A stretch of DNA of 64,000 nucleotides from NCBI GenBank assembly GCA_963823495.1, contig CAWGLV010000001.1, positions 2,170,001 to 2,234,000 on the forward strand. Direction: 5' to 3'. The notes under the pieces are model-generated. The model saw nothing but the letters and a program-made list of their open reading frames with translations, was not told where the DNA came from and did not search any database. Origin of the DNA: DATDAH01 sp963823495. GTDB lineage: Bacteria; Actinomycetota; Acidimicrobiia; Acidimicrobiales; DATDAH01. Positions 56,378 through 64,000 of this stretch are shown here, piece after piece (position 1 is the stretch's first letter; each line of letters begins with the position of its first letter). Made by a program: the position numbers and the translations under genes.

Positions 56378-57246
56378 GGTCGGGCTTCGTTGCGATCGTG
56401 GGCCGTCCCAACGTGGGCAAGTCGACGCTGCTCAACACCATCCTGGGTCAGAAGGTCGCGATCACCTCGCCCACGCCCCAGACCACCCGCAGCCAGGTCC
56501 GGGGGATCCTGGACCGCACCGGCCCCGAGGGAGAGCCCGTCCAGATCGTGTTCCTCGACACCCCGGGCATCCACAAGCCCCGCAGTCCCCTCGGCCCCCG
56601 GCTCAACGCCGCCGCCGGCGCCGCGCTCGACGATGTCGACGTGGCCTGCGTCATGGTCGACGCCACGGCTCCCATCGGCCCCGGTGACAAGTTCGTGGCG
56701 GCCAAAGCGCCGAAGGACTCGGTGCTGATCGTCAACAAGATCGACGTCGCCCAGGAGGCCTCGACCTTCGCCCAGTTGCAGAAGGGGAGCGAGCTCGGCG
56801 TCGACTTCGCCGACTACTTCCCGGTGTCGGCCAAGACCGGCCGGGGGGTGGACGACCTGGTGGCGTATCTGCTGAGCCGGATGCCCGAGGGCCCGCCGTA
56901 CTACCCCGAGGGGATGGTCACCGACGCTCCGGCGGCCTTCTGGGTGGCCGAGCTGGTCCGGGAGCAACTCCTGGTCCACCTCCGGGAGGAGATCCCGCAC
57001 TCGATCGCCACCCGGGTCACCGAGTGGGAGTGGCCCCGGGTCCGGGTGGAGATCCTCGTCGAGCGCGACTCCCAGAAGGGCATCGTGATCGGCAAGAAGG
57101 GCGCCGTGCTCAAGGAGGTCGGCATCGCCGTCCGCCGGCAGCTCCCCGAGGGCGCCTTTCTCGAGCTCCAGGTCAAGACCGACAAGGACTGGCAACGCCA
57201 CGATCCCACCCTCGACTCCCTCGGCTACGGCGCCCCGGGGCGCTGA
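56374..57246 (+). CDS. era: GTPase Era
   Basis: Era, 290 residues, a GTPase essential for 30S assembly that binds the 16S rRNA 3' end. G1 is GRPNVGKST near residue 8, the switch region has TTRSQVRGI, G3 DTPGIHKPR and G4 NKID. The C-terminal KH domain has IVIGKKGAVLKEVGIAVRR. The start is GTG at 56374, overlapping the CNNM gene. It closes the phoH cluster and converges on the helicase gene 8 nt away. Confidence 0.95.
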   Translation: MRSGFVAIVGRPNVGKSTLLNTILGQKVAITSPTPQTTRSQVRGILDRTGPEGEPVQIVFLDTPGIHKPRSPLGPRLNAAAGAALDDVDVACVMVDATAPIGPGDKFVAAKAPKDSVLIVNKIDVAQEASTFAQLQKGSELGVDFADYFPVSAKTGRGVDDLVAYLLSRMPEGPPYYPEGMVTDAPAAFWVAELVREQLLVHLREEIPHSIATRVTEWEWPRVRVEILVERDSQKGIVIGKKGAVLKEVGIAVRRQLPEGAFLELQVKTDKDWQRHDPTLDSLGYGAPGR

Positions 57247-57254
57247 TCCCGAGC

Positions 57255-59141
57255 TCAGTCCGCGATCAGGTCCTGCAGGAAGGCCTCGGCCTCGCCGCGG
57301 TGGCGGGTGCGCTTCATGGGGGGGAGGGCGTTGACGATCGTCCACCGGTAGTTGGCGGTGGCGAGGCGGGAGTCGAGGACGGCGACCACGCCGCGGTCGG
57401 TGGACGTGCGGATGAGGCGGCCGGCGCCCTGGGCCAGCAGCGTGGCGGCCCGGGGGAGGTCGACGGTGGCGAAGGCCCCGGCCCGGGCCTGCTCCCGGCG
57501 AGCCTGGAGCAGCGGCTCGTCGGGGCGGGGGAAGGGCAGCTTGTCGATGGTGACCAGGCAGAGGGACCGTCCGGGGACGTCGACGCCCTGCCAGAAGCTC
57601 ATGGTGGCGAACAGGGACGTGGCCTCGTCCTCCGCGAAAGCCGCGGTCAGAGCGGGCTTGGGCAGGTCGCCCTGGACCAGGACCGGGGTGTCGAGCTCCT
57701 CCCGGAGGGCGTCGGCCGCGGCCTGCATGGCCCGGTAGCTGGTGAACAGGGCGAGGGTCCGGCCTCCGGCGGCGGTGATGAGGGCCTCGAGCTCCTCGTG
57801 CATGGCCTCCTCGTACCCGGGCCGGCGGGGGTCGGGGAGGTGGGCGGCGCAGTAGAGGAGGCCGTCGGTGCCGAAGTCAAAGGGACTGCCGGCGTCCATC
57901 TCGTCGACGGCGTCTTCGGGGAGCCCGACGACCTGGGCCAGGCCGGGCGGGACGGTGGCGGAGGTGAGGACGGCGGTGCGGTGTTCCCAGACGAACTCGC
58001 TGAGCACGGGGGCCACGTCCAGGGGCGCCACGCAGAGCCGAGGCTCCCGCCCCGGCTGCTCGACCCAGGCCACCACGGTCGGGTTGAGGTCCATCGTCAG
58101 GTCGACGTCGCCCAAGAGGGTGGTGACCGCCTTCAACGCCCGCTCCTTGCGGGTCTTCACGCCGGCGGCTCCGGAGTCGATCCTGGCCAGCGCGGCACTG
58201 GCCTCGTCCAGCCGGAGGCGGGCGGCCGCCAGCACCGAGGCGAGGTCGTCGCTCAGGCCCTGGCGCAGGCGGCTGTCCACGAGGGGGGCCAGCGCCACCC
58301 CCAGCCGCTCACCGGCGGCCAGCAGCCCCTCCTTGATGGCTTCGTCCTCGATGATCCCGCCGATCACGTGGGCCAGGGCGGTGAAGCGGCCGCCGGTCAG
58401 CTCGGCCCCGGTCGTCTCCGACACCGTGTCCTCGAGTTGGTGGGCCTCGTCGAAGACGACCAGCTCGTGCTCGGGGAGGACCGCGCCACCCGCGGCGATG
58501 TTGGTGCCGTAGAGGTGGGTGTTCACCACGATCAGGTCGGCCAGGGCCGCCGCCTGACGGGCGTCCTCGGCGAAGCAGTCCTCGCCCCGGGGGCACTTCG
58601 ATGCCCCGGGGCACTCGTCGGAACCGGTGCTGACCGCCGCCCACGTGGCGGCGCGGGGCTCCCGGGCCAGTTCGGCCCGGTCCCCGGTGGGGGAGGTCTC
58701 GGCCCAGTCGGCCAGCTCCTGGAGATCGGCGGTCGACGGCTCGTCTGCGGGATCCAGGGAGGACCCGAGCGACAGCTGCACCTCGCCGTCCATCGCCTCG
58801 TCCAACCGCTGGCGGCACAGGTAGTTGGACCGCCCCTTCAGCACCGCCCACGTGAACGGCCGCTCGAGATGGGCCTCGAGGGTCGGGAGATCCTTGGTCG
58901 CCAGCTGGTCCTGTAGGGCCTTCGTGGCGGTGGCGACCACGGTGCGCCGGCCGGAGAGGATCGCCGGGACCAGGTAGGCCAGCGTCTTGCCGGTACCCGT
59001 TCCCGCCTGCACCACGAGGTGGCGACCGGAGACGACGGCCTTCGACACGGCCGCGGCCATGGCCTCCTGACCCGGGCGCGAGGAGCCGCCGGGCAGTTCG
59101 GCGACCACCTGATCGAGGGCGGCGAGCACACGGTCGGACAC
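57255..59141 (-). CDS. dinG: DinG/XPD-type ATP-dependent helicase
   Basis: A 628-residue superfamily 2 helicase of the DinG/XPD group. Walker A is AGTGTGKT near residue 47. The iron-sulfur cysteines are in NYLCRQ and the CPGASKCPRGEDC cluster (about residues 120-185). The DEAH box is VFDEAHQLED, and motif VI is QGAGRLIR near the C-terminus. Such enzymes unwind damaged or structured DNA, including R-loops. The GTG at 59141 is preferred, since TACGGT lies 8 nt upstream; a longer frame would run over the uppS gene on the other strand. It is a single gene. Confidence 0.9.
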   Translation of the reverse strand: MSDRVLAALDQVVAELPGGSSRPGQEAMAAAVSKAVVSGRHLVVQAGTGTGKTLAYLVPAILSGRRTVVATATKALQDQLATKDLPTLEAHLERPFTWAVLKGRSNYLCRQRLDEAMDGEVQLSLGSSLDPADEPSTADLQELADWAETSPTGDRAELAREPRAATWAAVSTGSDECPGASKCPRGEDCFAEDARQAAALADLIVVNTHLYGTNIAAGGAVLPEHELVVFDEAHQLEDTVSETTGAELTGGRFTALAHVIGGIIEDEAIKEGLLAAGERLGVALAPLVDSRLRQGLSDDLASVLAAARLRLDEASAALARIDSGAAGVKTRKERALKAVTTLLGDVDLTMDLNPTVVAWVEQPGREPRLCVAPLDVAPVLSEFVWEHRTAVLTSATVPPGLAQVVGLPEDAVDEMDAGSPFDFGTDGLLYCAAHLPDPRRPGYEEAMHEELEALITAAGGRTLALFTSYRAMQAAADALREELDTPVLVQGDLPKPALTAAFAEDEATSLFATMSFWQGVDVPGRSLCLVTIDKLPFPRPDEPLLQARREQARAGAFATVDLPRAATLLAQGAGRLIRTSTDRGVVAVLDSRLATANYRWTIVNALPPMKRTRHRGEAEAFLQDLIAD

Positions 59142-59149
59142 GGCGCAGG

Positions 59150-59155
59150 ACCGTA
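59150..59155 (-). promoter_or_regulatory. -10 hexamer TACGGT for dinG
   Basis: TACGGT, 8 nt before the GTG on the minus strand; leaderless spacing. Confidence 0.5.
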
Positions 59156-59222
59156 CCGGCAGGGGGTGACGGGCCGAGGGACGGTCACCGGCGGCATCAG
59201 TCCGAGGGGGGTGTGCTCTGGT

Positions 59223-59228
59223 TAGGGT
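59223..59228 (+). promoter_or_regulatory. -10 hexamer TAGGGT for uppS
   Basis: TAGGGT, 6 nt before the GTG at 59235; leaderless spacing. Confidence 0.5.
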
Positions 59229-59234
59229 CGGGCC

Positions 59235-59957
59235 GTGGACGTGGACGGGATCGATCCCGCCCGGATCCCGACCCACATCGCCGCCGTGATGGACGGGAAC
59301 GGGCGCTGGGCGACCCAGCGGGGGCTCAAGCGCACCGAGGGTCACGCCGCCGGCGAGGAGGCCCTGTTCGACGCCGTCGAAGGGGCCCTCGAACTGGGCG
59401 TGAAGTGGTTCACCGTGTACGCCTTCTCCACCGAGAACTGGCGGCGGCCGGCCGACGAGGTCCGCTACCTCATGGACTTCAACGAATCGCTGCTGTTGCG
59501 TCGGCGCGACGAGCTGAACGACCGGGACGTGCGCATGCGCTTCATCGGGCGCCGGGGCCGGCCCGTGCCCAAGCGGATCATCCGGCGGATGGACGAGTCC
59601 ATCGCCCTCACCGAGAAGAACGTCACGATGACCCTGACCATCGCCTTCAACTACGGCGGCCGGGCCGAGATCGTCGACGCCGTGCGGGCGCTGGTGCAGG
59701 AGGGGGCCACGCCCCGCCAGATCACCGAGAAGGCCATCCACGCCAAGCTCTACGACCCCGAGATGCCCGATCCCGACCTCTGGATCCGGACCTCCGGGGA
59801 GCACCGGATCTCCAACTACCTGCTGTGGCAGTTGGCCTACTCCGAGCTGGTCTTCACCGACGTGCTCTGGCCGGACTTCCGGCGGGAGCACCTCTATGAC
59901 GCCGTGCGGGAGTTCCAGGGTCGGGACCGACGCTTCGGCGGCCTCGAGGACGGTTAG
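59235..59957 (+). CDS. uppS: Isoprenyl transferase (undecaprenyl diphosphate synthase type)
   Basis: A 240-residue cis-prenyltransferase that makes polyprenyl diphosphate for cell-wall synthesis. The catalytic Asp is in MDGNGRWA near residue 20. Further blocks are YAFSTENWRRP, TIAFNYGGRAEIVDA and DLWIRTSGEHRISNYLLWQLAYSEL. The start is GTG at 59235, in leaderless spacing. recO follows after 10 nt, a frequent actinobacterial order. Confidence 0.95.
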   Translation: MDVDGIDPARIPTHIAAVMDGNGRWATQRGLKRTEGHAAGEEALFDAVEGALELGVKWFTVYAFSTENWRRPADEVRYLMDFNESLLLRRRDELNDRDVRMRFIGRRGRPVPKRIIRRMDESIALTEKNVTMTLTIAFNYGGRAEIVDAVRALVQEGATPRQITEKAIHAKLYDPEMPDPDLWIRTSGEHRISNYLLWQLAYSELVFTDVLWPDFRREHLYDAVREFQGRDRRFGGLEDG

Positions 59958-59967
59958 GGCCGAGCCG

Positions 59968-60684
59968 ATGAGCCTCTACCGGGAGCACGGCATCGTGCTG
60001 CGCACCTACAGGTTGGGCGAGGCCGATCGCATCGTGGTCTTCCTCACCCGGGGCCACGGCAAGGTCCGGGCGGTGGCCAAGGGGGTGCGCAAGACCAAGA
60101 GCCGCTTCGGGTCACGGCTCGAGCCGGTGAGCCACGTCGCCCTCCAGCTCTACGAGGGCCGCGAGCTGGACATCGTCACCCAGGCCGAGTCCGTGGACCA
60201 CTTCCGGGCCGTCCGTGAGGACCTGGACCTCCTCGCCGGCGCCCAGGTCATGCTGGAGGCGACCGACCAGGTCAGCCAGGAGCACGAGCCCGATGCCCGC
60301 TTGTACCGACTGCTGCTCGGGGCCCTGCGGACGTTGGCCGGGACCGGAGGCGCCTTGGTCGTGCCCGCCTTCCTGCTCAAGCTGCTGGCCGCCGACGGGG
60401 TCCAGCCCCTGGTCGAGGAGTGCGCCTCGTGCGGCGAGGACACCTCGCTGGTGGCCTTCGACCTCGGCGCCGGCGGCCTGCTGTGCCGCTCCTGTCGAAG
60501 CGGCGTGCCCGTCAGTCCCGAGGCCGTGGACGTCCTCCGGGACGTGCTGGGGGGTCGCCTGAACGCCGCGCTGGCCCGTCCGGAGAGCGAGGCCACCCGG
60601 GAGGTGGCCCACCTGGCGACCACAGCCGTGGAGCACCACCTGGAGCGCCGACTGCGCACGGTTCACGCCCTCGACGATGCCTGA
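59968..60684 (+). CDS. recO: DNA repair protein RecO
   Basis: RecO, 238 residues, which helps load RecA in recombinational repair. The N-terminal OB fold (LYREHGIVLRTYRLGEADRIVVFLT and GKVRAVAKGVRKTKSRFG, in part) is followed by a helical domain with zinc cysteines CASCGED and CRSC near residues 152 and 176. The ATG at 59968 is preferred over the earlier frame start because the family begins there and the earlier part overlaps uppS. Confidence 0.92.
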   Translation: MSLYREHGIVLRTYRLGEADRIVVFLTRGHGKVRAVAKGVRKTKSRFGSRLEPVSHVALQLYEGRELDIVTQAESVDHFRAVREDLDLLAGAQVMLEATDQVSQEHEPDARLYRLLLGALRTLAGTGGALVVPAFLLKLLAADGVQPLVEECASCGEDTSLVAFDLGAGGLLCRSCRSGVPVSPEAVDVLRDVLGGRLNAALARPESEATREVAHLATTAVEHHLERRLRTVHALDDA

Positions 60685-60715
60685 GCGCGGCCGTGGTACG
60701 GGGCGTTGGCTGTCC

Positions 60716-60721
60716 TAGGAT
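60716..60721 (+). promoter_or_regulatory. -10 hexamer TAGGAT before nhaA
   Basis: TAGGAT lies 62 nt before the nhaA ATG in the recO-nhaA gap. It is the best -10 candidate there; no -35 match. Confidence 0.35.
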
Positions 60722-60783
60722 CGAGAGCGGAGTGCAGGAAGCCTGGTCGGCCTGTCACTCACCGACCCCGTGGAGTCCCTGGA

Positions 60784-61990
60784 ATGAGTGACAAGCGCCT
60801 GGTCCGTGTCCCCGTCGGGGCCCGGCGCCTCCCGCCCTACGACGACAACGAGTTCGTCCACGTCGAGGTCGTCAGCGGCATCGTGCTGGCCGTGGCGACG
60901 GTGGCGGCCCTCGTCCTGGCCAACACGGTGACGGACGGCTATGAGGACTTCTGGCATCGCAGCCTGACCCTCGGGCTCGGGGACTTCTCCATCACCGAGG
61001 ACCTCCGTCACTGGGTCAACGACGGCCTCATGACGTTCTTCTTCTTCGTCGTGGGCCTCGAGATCAAGCGTGAACTGGTCGTCGGGGACCTCCGCGACCG
61101 CCAAGCCGCCGCCCTCCCGGTGGCGGGCGCCGCCGGCGGCATGCTCGTGCCGGCAGCCGTCTTCGTGGCCATCAACCTCGGGGGCGCCGGCATCGACGGC
61201 TGGGCCATCCCCATGGCCACCGACATCGCCTTCGCCCTGGCCGTCCTGGCCATCGTGGGGAGCCATGCCCCCAAGGAGCTGAAGCTGTTCCTGCTGACCC
61301 TGGCCATCGTCGACGACATCGGGGCCATCGCGGTGATCGCCCTCTTCTACGGCGAAGGGATCGAGCCCCAGTGGTTCCTCGGGGCGGCGGCCACCGTGCT
61401 CGTCATGCTCATCATGCGGCGGGCCTCGATCATGCACCCGGCCTGGTACGTCCTGCCCGCCATGGTCCTCTGGGTCTGCACGTTCGAGTCCGGCATCCAC
61501 GCCACCATCGCCGGCGTGGTCCTCGGCGTGCTCACACCCACCGGGATCGTGGGCGGTCGTGAGGTGCTGACGCACCCTCGAAGACGGCCTGCACCCCTGG
61601 TCGAGCTTCCTCGTGGTGCCCATCTTCGCCCTGGCCAACGCCGGGGTCGTGCTCGACAGCGCCAGCATCGAGGCCGCCGCCGGCGGCGCCGTCGCGTGGG
61701 GCGTGCTCCTGGGCCTGGTCGTGGGCAAGCCGGTGGGGATCATGACCGCAGTGGCCATCGCGGTGCGTCTGAAGGTCGGCTCCCTCCCTGCCGGTGTCCG
61801 CTTCAAACACCTCTCGGGCGTCACGCTCATCGCGGGCATCGGCTTCACCGTGTCCCTCTTCGTGGCCGACCTCTCCTTCGAGGGCGTGCTCCTCGGCGAG
61901 GCCAAGGTGGCCATCCTGGCGGCATCGGTGCTGGCCGCCGTCCTCGGCTCGCTGCTGGTCCGCGCCACCGTGCCCGCGGAGTGGGACTAG
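60784..61990 (+). pseudogene. nhaA: Na+/H+ antiporter NhaA, frameshifted
   Basis: NhaA-type sodium/proton antiporter in two frames. Frame 1 (60784 to about 61577) covers helices I to about IX, with the two essential aspartates in TLAIVDDIGAIAVIALFY and the start MSDKRLVRVPVG. After GREVLTH the family sequence continues in the next frame (LEDGLHPWSSFLVVPIFALANAG) to the stop at 61990. One extra C in the CCC run at 61575-61577 explains the break: removing it restores one protein of about 401 residues. The rest shows no other damage, so a sequencing error or a very recent mutation is likely. As written, the first frame would run on to 62205 with non-family sequence. The ATG at 60784 follows a weak GGAGTCCCTGG run. 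Confidence 0.85.
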
Positions 61991-62005
61991 AACGGCGCCC
62001 GGGGA

Positions 62006-62806
62006 TCAGCCGATCGGGCGCCACTCCCCGGACGGCTCGTCGAACTGCAGCCACTGCTGCTTGCCCGGGTGCCACTGCAGGTAGGCCTGGCGGGCCGGGT
62101 CCCACTGGGGCTCGTAGGCCGAAGCCTTCTTCGCCGTGGTCTCGGCCTCGCCGGGTTCGGCCGCCTCGCCGACCCGTAGGGCGTCGCCGGTGGCGAGGGT
62201 GGTGACGGGCGCGGGCTCGTCGTCGAGGGCCTCCCAGCCCGTGGTGTCCACGCCCGCCGTGCCGGTCGGGTCCTTGCCGGCGGCCGAGCGGCGGACCACG
62301 TAGGTCCCGGCGACGAGGTCGCCGATGCGGCGGTTGGTGGCGGTGAAGAGGGCCACGAGGGCACCGACGATCGGCACCAGCTCGCCGGGGAGGGCATCGA
62401 TCGGCAGGAGGAGCGTGCGGAGGAAGGCCCGGAAGACGCCGGGCCGGAGGCCGTCCCGGTTCACGGTACGGAGGCCGGTCAGCAGCTTGCCCACGGTCCA
62501 TCCGAGGCGGCCCTGGATGACGACCAGGAACAGGATCATCACCGCGACCGACACCGCGGCGATCAGGATCAGCTCGTTGCGGTCGAAGACGAACAGGCGG
62601 TCGTCGAGGCGAATGGCGCGCTCGGCCCCCAGCGGGAAGGTGTCGGCCCACGGCTCGCCCGCCGGTCTGTCGACGCGGGACCGGGTGGCCAGCAGCCAGA
62701 ACGGCACGGCCACCGTGGCGGCGTGGAAGACCACGTCGAGGAGGTGGGCGACGTAGCGCCGGAAGAGGACCGCGGTCGGCGGCTTCTCGATGAGGACGTC
62801 GGTCAC
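62006..62806 (-). CDS. RDD-family membrane protein
   Basis: A 266-residue RDD-family protein. Three to four membrane segments lie in residues 18-160, with the RDD-type start FRRYVAHLLDVVFHAATVAVPFW and GWTVGKLLTGLRTVNRDGLRPG. A linker of about 50 residues leads to a C-terminal Trp-rich motif, EPQWDPARQAYLQWHPGKQQ followed by WLQFDEPSG and WRPI. Function is unknown; RDD proteins are linked to ion transport. The start is GTG at 62806. The next gene is a paralogue in the same orientation, 9 nt upstream. Confidence 0.78.
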   Translation of the reverse strand: MTDVLIEKPPTAVLFRRYVAHLLDVVFHAATVAVPFWLLATRSRVDRPAGEPWADTFPLGAERAIRLDDRLFVFDRNELILIAAVSVAVMILFLVVIQGRLGWTVGKLLTGLRTVNRDGLRPGVFRAFLRTLLLPIDALPGELVPIVGALVALFTATNRRIGDLVAGTYVVRRSAAGKDPTGTAGVDTTGWEALDDEPAPVTTLATGDALRVGEAAEPGEAETTAKKASAYEPQWDPARQAYLQWHPGKQQWLQFDEPSGEWRPIG

Positions 62807-62823
62807 CTGCCCTGTCTACCCCC

Positions 62824-63637
62824 TCAGCCCTCCGGAGTGGTGTCTCCCGGGTCCGTCTCGGCCAACGGGACCCAACCGGATTCGCCGTGGGTCAGCCAGC
62901 GACCGGACTTGGCGTGCCACAGCACGTAGCGCCGGTGCCGCCGATCCCAGATCGGTTCGTCGGCCGGTACGCCGGCGGGCGGGGTGGCCACGGCGGGCCG
63001 AGGCGGTGCGGCCGCCGGCGCGGGTCGGGTCCGGCTCGGGGTCCGGCTCGGGGTCCGGCTCGGGCTCCACCACCGGAGCGGCCACCGCCCCTCGGTCGGT
63101 CAGGGGCCGATCCACCGGCTGGCCATCGGCCCGCTTGTCGACGACGTAGGTGCGGGCCAGCAGGTCCCCGACGCGCTGATGGTGTCGGGTCAGCCGGGCG
63201 GAACCGTAGGCCACGAGGGGCAGGCCGGGGAGGATGTCGATGACCCAGGCGACGGTGCGCACGAAGGCCCGGAGGACACCGGTGCGGGATCCGTCGCGCC
63301 GCACGATGCGGAGGTCGGCGGCCAGGTGGCCCGGCGTCCAACCCCGGCGGGCCGGTAGGAGGACGATCAGGAACAGCACCGCGGCAAGCAGGGCTCCGAG
63401 GACCATCAGCAACTCGCTCTGGCGCAGGACGATCGCCGTGTCCCGCACGAAGACCCCGAGATCGCCGTCGTGCCACTCGAGCTCCAACCCGCCGCCGGCG
63501 CGATCCAGGGAGTACGCGTCGGCCAGCAGCAGGGCCGGCACGGCCGCGGCCAGACCGCAGAGGACCAGGTCGATGAACCAGGCCCCGCCCCGCCGGGCCA
63601 CGACCGCGGTCGGGTCGGTCTGGGAGCGCCGCGTCAC
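62824..63637 (-). pseudogene. Second RDD-family protein, frameshifted in its linker
   Basis: A paralogue of the neighbouring RDD gene. The membrane part (residues 1-180: RRGGAWFIDLVLCGLAAAVP, GWTPGHLAADLRIVRRDGSR, in part) is intact and starts at GTG 63637. After a PEPDPEPD repeat the frame becomes Arg-rich and ends at 62816 without family features. In the next frame the expected end appears: EPIWDRRHRRYVLWHAKSGR, then WLTHGESGW and a TGA at 62824, matching the Trp-rich end of the neighbour. A single extra base (or two missing) near 63020-63028, beside a 12-nt tandem repeat, explains this. Confidence 0.72.
63029..63064. repeat. Three copies of a 12-nt unit in the RDD linker
   Basis: The unit GTCCGGCTCGGG (plus strand) occurs three times without change, coding EPDP repeats on the minus strand. 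Such runs are prone to slippage and lie directly beside the inferred frameshift. Confidence 0.85.
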
Positions 63638-63698
63638 GGCGCCCTTCCTAGCACTGCGTCCGGTCGCGAAAGGCCCCGGCGCCGAGCACGGTCGCCGG

Positions 63699-63704
63699 TA
63701 CGAT
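63699..63704 (+). promoter_or_regulatory. -10 hexamer TACGAT for glyS
   Basis: TACGAT, 7 nt before the ATG at 63712; same hexamer and same spacing as leuS. Confidence 0.55.
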
Positions 63705-63711
63705 CCGGGCC

Positions 63712-64000
63712 ATGGCCCCCCCTGCCGACGCCGGATCCGACGCGTCCGACGACCGGATGCAGAAGATCGTCAACCTGTCCAAGCGCCGGGGGTTCGTGTT
63801 CCCTTCGGCGGAGCTCTACGGCGGCTTCCGCTCGGCCTACGACTACGGCCCGATCGGCGTCCTGCTGCTGCGCAACGTCAAGGACGCCTGGTGGCGTTCG
63901 ATGGTGCAGCTGCGGACCGATGTCGTCGGGCTGGATGCCTCGATCCTCTCGCCGCCCGCGGTGTGGGAGGCCTCCGGGCACCTGGCCAACTTCACCGATC
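63712..64000 (+). CDS. glyS: Glycyl-tRNA synthetase (3' end outside window)
   Basis: The first 96 residues of the homodimeric (eukaryote-like, class II) glycyl-tRNA synthetase. After a short variable start, MQKIVNLSKRRGFVFPSAE, YGGFRSAYDYGPIGVLLLRN and LDASILSPPAVWEASGHL (in part) match motif 1 and its surroundings. The gene runs off the window. Leaderless start at ATG 63712. Confidence 0.93.
   Translation, partial: MAPPADAGSDASDDRMQKIVNLSKRRGFVFPSAELYGGFRSAYDYGPIGVLLLRNVKDAWWRSMVQLRTDVVGLDASILSPPAVWEASGHLANFTD

Noticed and set aside
63029..63064. CRISPR-like array at the 12-nt repeats
   Set aside because: The units are directly adjacent, have no spacers and encode a simple Pro/Glu linker.

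Overview
The window is about 71% GC, almost entirely coding, with G or C at nearly every third codon position, frequent GTG starts and many 4-nt stop/start overlaps. Gene families (BldD-like regulator, LCP protein between nadD and rsfS, F420-type LLM oxidoreductase, PAC2 protein, class II DAHP synthase, PaaX-like regulator, fused Liv transporters) point to an actinobacterium. The mix of housekeeping genes and a Flp/Tad pilus locus suggests a free-living member of class Acidimicrobiia; that placement is inference, because there is no rRNA in the window. No phage, insertion sequence, CRISPR array or rRNA operon was seen, so this reads as ordinary chromosome with a few accessory islands.

Layout. 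1-6.7 kb: MoxR ATPase (cut by the window edge) with its VWA partner, a GT39-like membrane glycosyltransferase, a PaaX-like regulator, and a GMC oxidoreductase with a Tat-signal small subunit. 6.7-11.6 kb (minus): cysH and a sulfite/nitrite reductase behind one promoter with a palindrome, class II DAHP synthase, and a short sigma-70 factor. 12-17 kb: nadD, an LCP-like protein, rsfS, tRNA-Ala(GGC), leuS. 17-25 kb: an LLM oxidoreductase, then a branched-chain-type uptake system with an unusual architecture (LivH-LivM fusion, an MFS-LivF-LivG fusion, and a membrane-anchored binding protein). 25-29 kb: PAC2 protein, phosphotransferase, YbbN-type thioredoxin, ComEA and a small membrane protein. 29-34.8 kb: comEC, folP, holA, rpsT, lepA. 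35-41.7 kb: CPA2 antiporter with a long tail, hrcA, dnaJ, rsmE, BldD-like regulator, hemW. 41.7-43.5 kb: amt-glnK behind a GlnR-like box, closed by a strong terminator. 43.5-52.6 kb (minus): a repeat-containing secreted protein, a small unrecognised plus-strand gene, and an eleven-gene tad pilus operon (cpaB to a LysM protein) read from one good promoter. 52.7-60.7 kb: excisionase-type HTH protein, phoH-ybeY-CNNM-era, dinG helicase, uppS, recO. 60.7-64 kb: frameshifted nhaA, two RDD proteins (one frameshifted), and the start of glyS.

Recurring themes. Many genes have a TAnnnT hexamer 6-12 nt before the start codon, as expected for leaderless transcripts. Genes inside operons are instead coupled by ATGA/GTGA/TGATG overlaps, and a smaller set (pilin, glnK, comEA, the binding protein) has a clear Shine-Dalgarno sequence. 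Two genes, hemW and one TadE-like gene, seem to need a CTG start. Three loci (comEC/folP, nhaA, the second RDD gene) look frameshifted; read errors and real decay cannot be told apart from this sequence alone.

Best candidates for follow-up: the MFS-ABC-ABC fusion transporter, the BldD homologue that keeps the c-di-GMP motif and has a palindrome on its own promoter, the GlnR-like box at amt, the pseudokinase and LysM genes translationally coupled to the pilus operon, and the antiporter with a GlnD-like tail.
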